DNA from: Candidatus Bathyarchaeum sp.
GTDB lineage: Archaea > Thermoproteota > Bathyarchaeia > Bathyarchaeales > Bathyarchaeaceae
DNA: 57,756 bases
Direction: 5' to 3'
NCBI GenBank assembly: GCA_016930555.1
Contig: JAFGGM010000054.1
Coordinates: forward strand, 1-57,756
Part shown: positions 43,373 to 51,476 of the stretch, one piece after another
Position numbering within the stretch: position 1 is the stretch's first letter
Layout of the letters: each line of letters starts with the position of its first letter
The notes under the pieces: model-generated
The model's database searches: none
What the model saw: only the letters and a program-made list of their open reading frames with translations
What the model was told of the DNA's origin: nothing
Made by a program: the position numbers and the translations under genes

Positions 43373-43693
43373 ATGCCAGAAACGCTTCGAGTAAAAACAT
43401 GGCAACAATTCAAGGAGTTAGCCCACGAAAAGAATGCAAAAACTGTTGTTTATGTTATCGCCCAGAGTGTTCCAGCTAGAAACCACACTGGACTAAAACT
43501 TATCTTACCTTTTGCTGGTGGTCAGTATATATTCACTGATACAGCTAAAGGCGATAAAATGAGAAGAACAAGAATATCCGTCCGTACTGACAGCAAAGGA
43601 AACCATTTCCTCACAGACCAAGATATAATAAACTTTCTTAAAACAAATCTGGAAATTAACGGACTAAAAATTTTTTCATACTGGACAGCTTAA
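43373..43693 (+). CDS. Hypothetical conserved protein
   Basis: 106 residues beginning MPETLRVKTWQQFKELAHEK, then AKTVVYVIAQSVPARNHTGL, LILPFAGGQYIFTDTAKGDK and a C-terminal helix. A GAAGAGAG sequence precedes the ATG. The alpha/beta pattern is regular and the protein is soluble. No family recognised. It is convergent with the RAM-domain genes; a palindrome (43742-43762) lies between. Confidence 0.55.
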   Translation: MPETLRVKTWQQFKELAHEKNAKTVVYVIAQSVPARNHTGLKLILPFAGGQYIFTDTAKGDKMRRTRISVRTDSKGNHFLTDQDIINFLKTNLEINGLKIFSYWTA

Positions 43694-43741
43694 AAAATCT
43701 GCCGTTTTCAAGAATAATTGAGTAATAAAAAAGGTTGGTTG

Positions 43742-43762
43742 TCGGGTCGATAATTGACCCGA
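43742..43762. terminator. Bidirectional hairpin between convergent genes
   Basis: TCGGGTC (43742-43748) and GACCCGA (43756-43762) pair around GATAATT, midway between the convergent ends at 43693 and 43808. Confidence 0.5.
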
Positions 43763-43807
43763 TTATGTTACTTTCTGTTTGATATTGTTTCGTGCAGTTG
43801 GTATTAG

Positions 43808-44068
43808 CTAAGGAATGAACATCGATAGTAAAGTTTCTGTGCGAACTACGCTGGGATGTGCCTCAATCATCTCGTAGATAATATGTGTCAATTGCTCGGA
43901 ATTGTCTGCTTCTATTATTGCTATTGCATCGAATCTTCCCAGAACAGAATTGGCCAGCGTTACGCCCTTTATCTTTCTGGATTGTACGATCTCCTCTGAT
44001 GTTCCAGGTCTCATAGTCAAGAGTACGAAGGCTCTGATTTTTTTGCTGCGGAGATCTTTTGTAGCCAT
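43808..44068 (-). CDS. Stand-alone Lrp/AsnC ligand-binding (RAM) domain protein, copy B
   Basis: 86 residues: IRAFVLLTMRPGTSEEIVQS, VTLANSVLGRFDAIAIIEAD, SEQLTHIIYEMIEAHPSVVR, TETLLSMF. That is the RAM domain of Lrp/AsnC regulators without any DNA-binding helix-turn-helix. Such proteins bind amino acids and can form mixed oligomers with full-length Lrp proteins. It is third in the glnA operon, 16 bases after copy A, with GGAGAG before its start. It probably senses glutamine or another amino acid; inferred. Confidence 0.85.
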   Translation of the reverse strand: MATKDLRSKKIRAFVLLTMRPGTSEEIVQSRKIKGVTLANSVLGRFDAIAIIEADNSEQLTHIIYEMIEAHPSVVRTETLLSMFIP

Positions 44069-44084
44069 TGTGTTTCTCTCCTCT

Positions 44085-44315
44085 CTAGAAGAGCGTGATT
44101 GCAGTTTCGGTGTGGACGATGTTGGGGTCCTTCTCGATTACTTTGTATACGAACTCATTAAGTGTTTCTAAGTCTGGAGCTTCTAAGACAACTATGACGT
44201 CATGTCTGCCGTACACAGAGTCGGCATGTAGAACGTTTTCGAACCGCATTCGGATGGCTTTAACTACATCTTCAGATGTTCCAGGTCGAGTTTCAATTAG
44301 CAGGTATGCTTTCAT
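44085..44315 (-). CDS. Stand-alone Lrp/AsnC ligand-binding (RAM) domain protein, copy A
   Basis: 76 residues, only the RAM domain: MKAYLLIETRPGTSEDVVKA, VLHADSVYGRHDVIVVLEAP, LETLNEFVYKVIEKDPNIVH, TETAITLF. It is related to copy B downstream. It follows glnA by 28 bases with GAGAGGTGAATAAGC upstream, so it is made with glutamine synthetase. Confidence 0.87.
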   Translation of the reverse strand: MKAYLLIETRPGTSEDVVKAIRMRFENVLHADSVYGRHDVIVVLEAPDLETLNEFVYKVIEKDPNIVHTETAITLF

Positions 44316-44343
44316 GCTTATTCACCTCTCCATATTTTACAGT

Positions 44344-45801
44344 TTAATAGTCTAGATATTTCATTATTTCCCACGGAGTGACATAGAGGCAGTACTGGTT
44401 CCAGTCTTTGGTCTTGTAGTCAATGAAGGCATCGAATATGTGACTGCCAAGTGCCTTATGAACAACCTCATCGCTCTGCATAGACTCTAGAGCATCCCTC
44501 AATGTTGTAGGCAACTCTTTGATGCCTAATGCACGTCTTCTTTCAGAGCTCAACTCGTAAACGTCTTCGTCAATTGGGTCTCCTGGATCAATTTTATTCT
44601 TTATTCCATCAAGTCCAGCCATGAGTATACACGCAAGTGATAGGTACGAGTTACATGATGGATCAGCAGCACGTAACTCAGCTCGTTTGGCTGCAGCATG
44701 TTCTGGACCTTTAAAGTATACAGGAACACGTACCATAGCTGACCGGTTGCGGCGGGACCACATTATGAAAATGGGTGCTTCAAAACCTGGTACAAGTCTC
44801 TTGTAGGAGTTTACTGTTGGGCAGTTTATTGCGGTTATGGCTCTAGCGTGTTCTAACAATCCTCCAATGAAGTATCTGCCTGTCTGACTCATTTCGGCAT
44901 ATTCGTCAGCTTCATCATACATCGCATTCGTCTTTCCCTTCCACAGGGATGCGTGAACGTGCATGCCGCTGGCATTGTCAAGGTAAACTGGTTTAGGCAT
45001 GAAAGTTGCAATCAATCCATGCTTCTTTGCGATGTTTTTGGCTACGAACTTGTAGTAGAGTGTTCGGTCAGCGGTTTTCACCAATTCGCCATATTTGAAG
45101 TCGATTTCAATTTGTCCTGCAGTGGCGACTTCGTGGTGGTGCATTTCGATTTCTGTGTCAAAGTTTTCTTCTAGCAGTGTAGCAACTTCGTTTCGGTACT
45201 CAACAGTTGTGTCTTCTGGTGGCGGTCTGAAGTATGCTTCTTTTGGCCTTAATATATGAGCCCCTGGAGTGGTTTCTGGCGATTTTGGTACAACTCGGGG
45301 CGCTCCCCATGAGTCTCCTGCACCACCTTTCGGGCTAACCCACATGTCCCAGACAAGGTTTGTTGGATCAATAGAGCTGAAGACGAAGTATTCTAGTTCT
45401 GGACCGAAAAAACCTGTGTATCCCATGTCTGCTGCTGCTTGGACCGCTCTTTTAGCTACGTATCCTCTTGGGTCTACGTCAGAAGCTTCTGTGCCTCCAT
45501 AGGCTTCATAGACGTCTCCTAGGATTATAGCACTTTTCTGCATATCGTCGGTTGTCCATGGTATAATTGCTAGTGTGTCAGGGTTTGGTTTGAGGATCAT
45601 GTCTGATTCTTCGATGGTTTTGAATCCCCGTACTGATGATCCGTCAAAACCGATGCCTGCGGTTAGTGCTTGTCCCTCCGTGTAGTGTCTTGCGGGTAGC
45701 ACTACGTCCTGCATCAGACCTCGGATGTCTACGAAGGCTGTGTGTACCCACCTGATTTTGTTTTTCTTTAGTGTTTCTCTGGCTTTTGTAATAGCCTCCA
45801 T
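44344..45801 (-). CDS. glnA: Glutamine synthetase, type I
   Basis: 485 residues from ATG 45801 (MEAITKARETLKKNKIRWVH), chosen because GGTGAATAAC precedes it; a start at 45813 is in frame. It forms glutamine from glutamate, ammonia and ATP. Motifs: GIGFDGSSVRGFKTIEESDM, GFFGPELEYFVF, HHHEVATAGQIEIDFKYG, KPVYLDNASGMHVHASLWKG, INPTVNSYKR-like NCPTVNSYKRLVPGFEAPIF and RNRSAMVRVP. The adenylylation-site Tyr loop of bacterial GSI-beta is not evident. The promoter has TATA TTTATATAC (45847-45855, leftward). Confidence 0.96.
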   Translation of the reverse strand: MEAITKARETLKKNKIRWVHTAFVDIRGLMQDVVLPARHYTEGQALTAGIGFDGSSVRGFKTIEESDMILKPNPDTLAIIPWTTDDMQKSAIILGDVYEAYGGTEASDVDPRGYVAKRAVQAAADMGYTGFFGPELEYFVFSSIDPTNLVWDMWVSPKGGAGDSWGAPRVVPKSPETTPGAHILRPKEAYFRPPPEDTTVEYRNEVATLLEENFDTEIEMHHHEVATAGQIEIDFKYGELVKTADRTLYYKFVAKNIAKKHGLIATFMPKPVYLDNASGMHVHASLWKGKTNAMYDEADEYAEMSQTGRYFIGGLLEHARAITAINCPTVNSYKRLVPGFEAPIFIMWSRRNRSAMVRVPVYFKGPEHAAAKRAELRAADPSCNSYLSLACILMAGLDGIKNKIDPGDPIDEDVYELSSERRRALGIKELPTTLRDALESMQSDEVVHKALGSHIFDAFIDYKTKDWNQYCLYVTPWEIMKYLDY

Positions 45802-45846
45802 GTTATTCACCATTCATTCAACTTAACTTGAGAATATTACAAGTTT

Positions 45847-45914
45847 GTATATAAATGTTTCTAACATGTTGAAGGAAAGCTTATATACATCTTCTGTTAA
45901 TGAACAAGTATTCA
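45847..45914. promoter_or_regulatory. Divergent promoters of glnA and lrp with palindromic operator
   Basis: Leftward TATA for glnA at 45847-45855; rightward TATA CTTATATAC for lrp at about 45880-45888; palindrome TGAACAAGTATTCA at 45901-45914 over the expected lrp start site. The palindrome matches the operators before both kaiC genes (TGAAY-N4-RTTCA). Confidence 0.65.
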
Positions 45915-45941
45915 TGTTAAGACAAAAACCTAAAATTTGTT

Positions 45942-46442
45942 ATGACCAATTATTCAATAAAAGGAGGAAATACTAAACTGAATAGCGAATCACCACATAA
46001 AGTGGACGAAATAGACCAAAAAATCATACGCCTACTACAAGATGATGCCCGAAAAAGCTTCAACAAAATAGCTGAGAGCCTAGGAATAGCAGTTGGAACA
46101 GCATACAACCGCGTAAAAAACTTGGAGGACAAAGGAATCCTGAAGGGTTACACCATATTGCTGGATTCCGCTAAACTTGGTTACGGCCTAACTGCCTTAA
46201 TACTTATTGAGGCTGAGGGACGATTTCTTCCCGACGTTGAAAAGGCTCTAGCCAAGTTGGATGAGGTTATATGCATTTATGACATCACCGGAGACTATGA
46301 CGTGGCTGTGGTTGCTCGTTTCAAGGACAGAACTACATTGAATAGCTTCATCAAATCAGCACTGAAGATGCCCCATGTAAGCAGAACAGTCACAAACGTT
46401 GTGCTCAATGTTGTCAAGGAAGACTTCAGAGTAAAAGTGTAA
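45942..46442 (+). CDS. Lrp/AsnC-family transcriptional regulator
   Basis: 166 residues. The N-terminal HTH (residues about 22-80) reads DEIDQKIIRLLQDDARKSFN then KIAESLGIAVGTAYNRVKNL; the C-terminal RAM domain has LGYGLTALILIEAEGRFLPD, VICIYDITGDYDVAVVARFK and PHVSRTVTNVVLNVVKED. Divergent from glnA, whose operon adds two free RAM domains. It most likely controls nitrogen genes and itself through TGAAY-N4-RTTCA. An internal AAAGGAGG near 45960 suggests a shorter start is possible, but no standard codon follows at the right distance. Confidence 0.92.
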   Translation: MTNYSIKGGNTKLNSESPHKVDEIDQKIIRLLQDDARKSFNKIAESLGIAVGTAYNRVKNLEDKGILKGYTILLDSAKLGYGLTALILIEAEGRFLPDVEKALAKLDEVICIYDITGDYDVAVVARFKDRTTLNSFIKSALKMPHVSRTVTNVVLNVVKEDFRVKV

Positions 46443-46448
46443 ACATCT

Positions 46449-46480
46449 GCGGCTCAGGCACGCCGCACAACTCATTTTCT
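46449..46480 (+). terminator. Terminator after lrp
   Basis: TGCGGC (46449-46454) pairs with GCCGCA (46463-46468), followed by CAACTCATTTTC. Confidence 0.5.
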
Positions 46481-46635
46481 TCACATGTTACTATTTGATT
46501 ACATTGTTTTCTTTACAAGTTTAGAACTTTTGGTTTACCCTTTAAGAGTTAATATTTGATTCTCGATGCTAACTTTTAATTCTAAGTTACTCATATTTGC
46601 GTGCTAGCGAAAGTGGAGTTGTGGTTGGTTAGTTT

Positions 46636-46842
46636 ATGCGTAATGATGAATGTATAATTAAATTTCTTAATGGCGAGGGCAAGGTGCTACAGTCTTTTCA
46701 AAGAGATAAAAAAGGTTGGTTTCAAATTAGTTCTAAGAGAATAATTAGACGATGTACAGCAGAACAAACATTGTCACATCTTTTGCCTCCTCTTGCTGGC
46801 GTGAGTAAAGCAATTGTAAAGGTGGAAAGGATTTTTCCCTGA
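46636..46842 (+). CDS. Hypothetical small basic protein
   Basis: 68 residues: CIIKFLNGEGKVLQSFQRDK, KGWFQISSKRIIRRCTAEQT and LSHLLPPLAGVSKAIVKVER. It is a compact, basic beta-rich protein with a GTTGGTT-type weak Shine-Dalgarno. No family recognised. It stands alone between lrp and the hypothetical gene at 46955. Confidence 0.5.
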   Translation: MRNDECIIKFLNGEGKVLQSFQRDKKGWFQISSKRIIRRCTAEQTLSHLLPPLAGVSKAIVKVERIFP

Positions 46843-46954
46843 AAAGTCGATTTGACTACTGACTTTGGGCTATTATGTTTTTTTTGTTCTCCAAATTTTT
46901 AATAATTAAGACATTGTATTCAGGGTAAGAACTCTTGAAGGGGCTAAACAATTC

Positions 46955-48058
46955 GTGACTAGATTGCTTGTCATAGGGTCTGCATCTCCCGATAAAGTGG
47001 ATAGTATTGCGTGGACGCAGCCTTTTCATGACCTGGAAGCCTATGATGCTCTGATTATTGACCTTTCTTCGTTTCCGAAGGATTATCCTCGAACTCTCTT
47101 TAACAATATTGGTGTGTTGAAAAGGACTGTTCGCATTTTCATTAGAGACTATAAGGAAATTTTTTGCATACTGGACAAACGTTTCAGGGTTCCTTTCAAG
47201 AGGATTCCTTTGAACTATGCGTGGATTCCGTATCCTGAAAAATTTAGGATAAATCCTATGCTGTTGGGCAAGTCAAAGAAGCTTTGTGATGAACGGTTCT
47301 CTGTGTATATGAAGACTGTTGAAAGATGGTATAGTGAACTGTTCTGGGAAGATACAACTAACTACAGTTTTGAACCTATCGCCGTTAATAAACGTCAGAA
47401 TGCTATCGCCGCCACCCTTACAATAAATGATCGAGGAAAAATCCATTTCCTGCCAAAAGCAACAACAATCAGCCCCTCTGAAGCCATCGAACTTTTGGTT
47501 GGTTTAACCAAAAAAGAAGAACCAACAGATTTTCCATGGTTGGCTTACGTAGAAATTCCAGAGCTGCTCCAAGCTGAAGATCAATGGAACCGCAATATTA
47601 CCCCTGACGAGTACCGTAACTTGTTTTCGTTAGATCCAAAAAATTTCTTAAAAGCCATTCAGTTGATGCTGGAAGACTTGGGTATACAAACTCTTCCCAA
47701 TGCCGATTTGGACCTGATAGCTTTGAAGAGCAACATTGTAGTAAAAACGACTTCAATTAACGGAAAAGTTGAAGCACAAAACCCAGCAGTTAATCAGGTG
47801 GCAAAGTTCGTGGAAAAACCAAACAGAAACGAGAAAGTCATCTTTATTGTTAACACATACAGGAACCTACCCCTAAATGAACGAGCAGGCAAAGAGCAGG
47901 TCGATTTTCCTATGAAATTGTTTTTTGAAGCACATAAAGTATCATTCTTGACCACTTTAAGTTTGTTCAATCTCTGGAAAAAAGTCGTTGCATACCAAAT
48001 CAGCCCTCAAGAGGCTTCCTTGCTGCTCCAAAATGAAAAAGGCGAAATAACAATTTAA
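46955..48058 (+). CDS. Hypothetical protein with degenerate PD-(D/E)xK-like C-terminal domain
   Basis: 367 residues from GTG 46955. The N-terminal part (MTRLLVIGSASPDKVDSIAW, YDALIIDLSSFPKDYPRTLF) is a receiver-like alpha/beta domain of about 130 residues. The C-terminal part (about 225-355) reads LGIQTLPNADLDLIALKSNI, VVKTTSINGKVEAQNPAVNQ, VAKFVEKPNRNEKVIFIVNT and YRNLPLNERAGKEQVDFPMK. This is the layout of nuclease-like domains that usually carry D...ExK, but here the ExK position reads VKTT, so catalysis is doubtful. Function unknown. Confidence 0.6.
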   Translation: MTRLLVIGSASPDKVDSIAWTQPFHDLEAYDALIIDLSSFPKDYPRTLFNNIGVLKRTVRIFIRDYKEIFCILDKRFRVPFKRIPLNYAWIPYPEKFRINPMLLGKSKKLCDERFSVYMKTVERWYSELFWEDTTNYSFEPIAVNKRQNAIAATLTINDRGKIHFLPKATTISPSEAIELLVGLTKKEEPTDFPWLAYVEIPELLQAEDQWNRNITPDEYRNLFSLDPKNFLKAIQLMLEDLGIQTLPNADLDLIALKSNIVVKTTSINGKVEAQNPAVNQVAKFVEKPNRNEKVIFIVNTYRNLPLNERAGKEQVDFPMKLFFEAHKVSFLTTLSLFNLWKKVVAYQISPQEASLLLQNEKGEITI

Positions 48059-48091
48059 CCTGTGCTTTGAGCAAGTTTGGTCAATGTTTTG

Positions 48092-48910
48092 TTATTCTAG
48101 TTTTCTGTATGTTGCTGTGAAGAGGAATATTGCTGCTGCTGTGAAGACTATGACTCCGCTTGTTGCCACGTTGTAGATTGCTGAGAGCAGTATGCCCGTG
48201 GTCATGCTTAGTATTCCGAAGATTATGGCAGCCAAGGTGGTTCCTTTGAAGGAAAGATTCAGTTGAAGGGCAGAGAGAGCAGGCAACACCAATAGGGCAA
48301 CCACAAGAATCACCCCGATCACCTTTATCGAAAGTACAATCGTTATTGCAACAAGCAAATTGAAGGCTAAAGATAGTAACCTGACAGGAATTCCCATCAA
48401 TCTGGCGCCTTCCTCGTCAAATGTGATAGACAGAAGCTCCTTGTAGAAGATTCCGAGAATAATTAGTGTTGATACTCCAAGAATCGACACTATGATGAGG
48501 TCGGTTTGGTCTATTGTCAGAATTGAGCCGAAAAGAAAACTGAAAAGTTCAACATTGAATCCACCCGCCAAACTTATGATTATTAAGCCTGTGGAGAAGC
48601 CAACAGCAAGCATTACGGCTATTGCGGAGTCGGACTGAGCCAACCCCTTCTGTCTCATGTAAGAAATACCTAAAACCGCCAGAACCGAAACCAGCAAGGA
48701 AGTCAAAAGCGGATTGATTCCCAGAAATAACCCCAAAGCAATCCCTCCAAAGGCAGTATGCGCGATGCCATCACCAATCATAGCTTCCTTCCGCAGAATC
48801 AGAAAAAGTCCAACCCAGGCGCAAGCCAAGGCCGTTATGGTTCCGCCTAATAGTGCGTTCTGAAAGAACTGGAAACCAAAAAGCCTGAAAACATCAATTA
48901 GTTCATTCAT
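48092..48910 (-). CDS. Metal ABC transporter permease (ZnuB/MntB family)
   Basis: 272 residues from ATG 48910, which overlaps the ATPase stop region closely; longer in-frame starts would run 60 bases into the ATPase gene. Eight or so transmembrane helices with the family's GTITALACAWVGLFLILRKE, GDGIAHTAFGGIALGLFLGI, QSDSAIAVMLAVGFSTGLII and LSIKVIGVILVVALLVLPAL. It imports Zn, Mn or a similar divalent metal with the two genes upstream. Confidence 0.9.
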   Translation of the reverse strand: MNELIDVFRLFGFQFFQNALLGGTITALACAWVGLFLILRKEAMIGDGIAHTAFGGIALGLFLGINPLLTSLLVSVLAVLGISYMRQKGLAQSDSAIAVMLAVGFSTGLIIISLAGGFNVELFSFLFGSILTIDQTDLIIVSILGVSTLIILGIFYKELLSITFDEEGARLMGIPVRLLSLAFNLLVAITIVLSIKVIGVILVVALLVLPALSALQLNLSFKGTTLAAIIFGILSMTTGILLSAIYNVATSGVIVFTAAAIFLFTATYRKLE

Positions 48911-49694
48911 CTTTGAAAACCCGCTTGCATTCATGTTTGTGGAAGACAAAATGGAAGTGGTCACCGTACGCCTCCCTTAGAACTTCTTCAGGTTTTAGTG
49001 ATTCTGTTATTTCGGACACGTTAACTAAACGGTTTACACACATAACCTTGGACATTCTACAGAACACAGCAGTCAGGTCATGGGTTACCAGCAGAATAGT
49101 AATTCCCTTTTCAATATTAAGGTCACTAAGCTTCTTGTAAAACTTCTCCTGAGTTTCAGCATCCACGCCAACTATGGGCTCATCTAACAAAATAATTTCA
49201 GGCTTCCTAACCAATGATTTAGCGACGAATACCCGCTGTTTCTGTCCTCCTGACAGTTGCCCAATTCTCCTATCTGCAACATCAGAAATTCCCATGAACT
49301 CGAGAATATCATCCACGGCCTTCCAGTCTGCCCTCTTCAATGTTCTTCCCAGATTGCTTCTGTTCACTCTCCCCAATGCTACCAACTCTCTAACAGACAA
49401 CGGAAACTGAGGATCAAAATTGATGGCATTCTGAGAAACGTATGCAACCTTTTCCCAATCAGAAAAGGATTTTATGTCTTGACCAAAAAGGCGGATAATT
49501 CCTTTTGTTCTTGGAATAATGTTCAGGATGGCTAAAATAAGGGTGGTTTTGCCTCCTCCATTGGGACCGACCAATCCAACGTAGTCCCCTCTATGAATCG
49601 TGAAATTGGCATGTTCGATAACTACAGAATTTGACCTATTAACCTGAAGGTCTGAGACTTCTAATATTGGAGATTTCTCTTTCATGGCGCCCAA
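48903..49694 (-). CDS. Metal ABC transporter ATPase (ZnuC/MntA family)
   Basis: 263 residues. Walker A VGPNGGGKTTLILAILN (about 42-58), Q-loop VAYVSQNAINFDPQFPLSVR, signature QLSGGQKQRVFVAKSLVRKP, Walker B EIILLDEPIVGVD and H-loop LLVTHDLTAVF. It powers the metal importer. It ends with a His-containing tail (YGDHFHFVFHKHECK), which could bind metal. It lies 37 bases after znuA. Confidence 0.92.
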   Translation of the reverse strand: MGAMKEKSPILEVSDLQVNRSNSVVIEHANFTIHRGDYVGLVGPNGGGKTTLILAILNIIPRTKGIIRLFGQDIKSFSDWEKVAYVSQNAINFDPQFPLSVRELVALGRVNRSNLGRTLKRADWKAVDDILEFMGISDVADRRIGQLSGGQKQRVFVAKSLVRKPEIILLDEPIVGVDAETQEKFYKKLSDLNIEKGITILLVTHDLTAVFCRMSKVMCVNRLVNVSEITESLKPEEVLREAYGDHFHFVFHKHECKRVFKDE

Positions 49695-49731
49695 CTGACT
49701 ATGTTCTGATATACAATTTACCTTTTTCTTA

Positions 49732-50685
49732 TTATAGTTGGGCTTTCAGTCCTATTTTCAGGTTTTCCAAGTTTTTTTCCTGTTGCCCAAAGTAATCTAA
49801 GCTGTTCATTTTGCCGAGCATAAGATAGAGCTCCAAAATCTGGACGTTCTGACCCGAAAGCCGTTGCAGTTCATTTTTGAGGGTTTGTGCGTATTCGTCT
49901 GCGTAAACAGGGTCCACATACACCACATATATCTCATGCTCCAACATCATCTCAACTATGTTCGTGTAAACTTGGGTACTTGGCTGCTCATCAGCGGAGA
50001 TGCCTATAACTCCATGCTGTTCAAAGCCGTACCTATCAGCAAGGTACCCGAAGGCAGAGTGGGAAACAAAAACTTCATCTTTACTCTTAAATGAGAGTTC
50101 AGTCAAGTAATCGTTGTCCAATTCCTCGAACCGAGCCTTCAGGGTCTGCCAACGCTCATTATAGTAGCCCTCATTGTTTGGGTCTTTCCGGACTATAGCC
50201 TGGTATATATTCTTAGCTTGCTGCTTCGCTATGAATGGACTTAGCCAAGTATGGGGGTCATAGTTTCCTTCGTGTTCATGCTCATGTTCGTCAGTTTCCT
50301 GTCCTGTTTCAAGAAGCTGTAATCCCTCAGTGGTCTCTACAATGACTTTGCCACTTGAATCAATTACCTGCAGTATGTCATCCTCGAACCAATGGTCAAG
50401 AGATGCACCATTATAAATAATCACGTCAGCATCTTCTACGGCTAAAAGGTCAGCGGATGACGGTTGCCAATTGTGTACTTCAGTGTTGTCTGGTATAAGC
50501 TGCTTCACTGTCACTTTTTCTCCGCCAATTTCTTGGGTGAAAAAAGCGAGGGGATAGAAGCTAGCTACAACCTTCAATTTGTTTTCTTCTGTGTTGTTTT
50601 GGAATGCATGGAAAACAGTGGCTGATGCTGCAATCAAGATGATTATGATTATTGCTATTACAAAGATCTGTTGTCGCGTGTTCAT
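49732..50685 (-). CDS. znuA: Metal ABC transporter substrate-binding protein (ZnuA family)
   Basis: 317 residues. Residues about 7-27 form a signal or anchor helix. Metal ligands of cluster A-I proteins are visible: His in EVHNWQPSSADLLAVEDADV, His in DPHTWLSPFIAKQQAKNIYQ, and later His and Asp (VSHSAFGYLADRYG, YVDPVYADEYAQ). The loop DEHEHEHEGNYD is a His-rich loop typical of Zn carriers. It is the first gene of the operon and divergent from a NikR-type regulator. Zn, Mn or Ni are all possible cargo. Confidence 0.9.
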   Translation of the reverse strand: MNTRQQIFVIAIIIIILIAASATVFHAFQNNTEENKLKVVASFYPLAFFTQEIGGEKVTVKQLIPDNTEVHNWQPSSADLLAVEDADVIIYNGASLDHWFEDDILQVIDSSGKVIVETTEGLQLLETGQETDEHEHEHEGNYDPHTWLSPFIAKQQAKNIYQAIVRKDPNNEGYYNERWQTLKARFEELDNDYLTELSFKSKDEVFVSHSAFGYLADRYGFEQHGVIGISADEQPSTQVYTNIVEMMLEHEIYVVYVDPVYADEYAQTLKNELQRLSGQNVQILELYLMLGKMNSLDYFGQQEKNLENLKIGLKAQL

Positions 50686-50726
50686 GGTGCTTTACCTTTT
50701 TGTTATTGGATGCATACAACAAAGAA

Positions 50727-50758
50727 ATTTATTAAACTTTTGCAAGATTTTAATAAAT
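50727..50758. promoter_or_regulatory. 32-bp dyad between znuA and the NikR-type gene
   Basis: ATTTATTAA (50727-50735), 14 bases, TTAATAAAT (50750-50758): perfect 9-bp arms. It sits in the short divergent promoter region. Its half-site spacing resembles NikR operators (6 bp-N16-6 bp in E. coli), but the arms also look like TATA boxes, so it may be both promoter and operator. Confidence 0.55.
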
Positions 50759-50802
50759 TATATTTAAGTAAGGGCGTAGATTTTAATAACTTGGTGCCTG
50801 AC

Positions 50803-51231
50803 ATGACAGTCATAAGTGTTTCAGTTCCAGAAAAACTCCTACAATATGTCGAAAATTCCATTAAGGAACAGGGCTTCGCCAACCGTTCAGAGATAGTTAG
50901 GCAGGCTCTACGTGCCTTCATCAGGGAAAGCAAAAGCCTCAGGGAACTTAAGGGCCAAATCGCTGCATCCATAACAATAATATACGAACGAGGGGCAAGA
51001 AAAGGTCAGATATCTGAAATCCAGCACAGCTTCGGAAACATCATCTCAACATTTCTTCACGCCCACATAGAAGAAGACTACTGCATAGAAGTGATTGTGG
51101 TGAAAGGAGAAGCAGAAAAAATCAGAAAACTGGTGGAGGCATTTCGAACCAATGAGGAGATCAATCAGATCAAAGTTTCTATCCTGAAAACGCCAAAAAG
51201 AAGGTTAATAAGTACGGTCATAACCCGATAG
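50803..51231 (+). CDS. nikR: NikR-type nickel-responsive regulator
   Basis: 142 residues from ATG 50803 (a longer frame runs back over the promoter). An N-terminal ribbon-helix-helix (VISVSVPEKLLQYVENSIKE, NRSEIVRQALRAFIRES) and a C-terminal ACT-like metal domain. The four nickel ligands of E. coli NikR (H76, H87, H89, C95) align with H75 (SEIQHSF), H86 and H88 (FLHAHIE) and C94 (DYC). It likely represses the divergent importer when metal is ample. Confidence 0.9.
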   Translation: MTVISVSVPEKLLQYVENSIKEQGFANRSEIVRQALRAFIRESKSLRELKGQIAASITIIYERGARKGQISEIQHSFGNIISTFLHAHIEEDYCIEVIVVKGEAEKIRKLVEAFRTNEEINQIKVSILKTPKRRLISTVITR

Positions 51232-51476
51232 GTTTGGAGAATTGATGATTTTTTAACGTCTTGTTCTTTTTTTCGATAATACATGAAAGTTTCTTTCGGT
51301 TTTTTCCCTCTTCACTCTATGACCAGAAAGTTACGTAGTAGACACTTATGCAGTCTACAGTCATGGTCGCCCTCGTTTTTGATTCTTCTTGCATTATTTG
51401 GGTGTGTTATAGTAACCTTAATAGCTATAATAGACTTTACGTACAGAAATCACTAGCAACGTTGATGTGATTTGCT

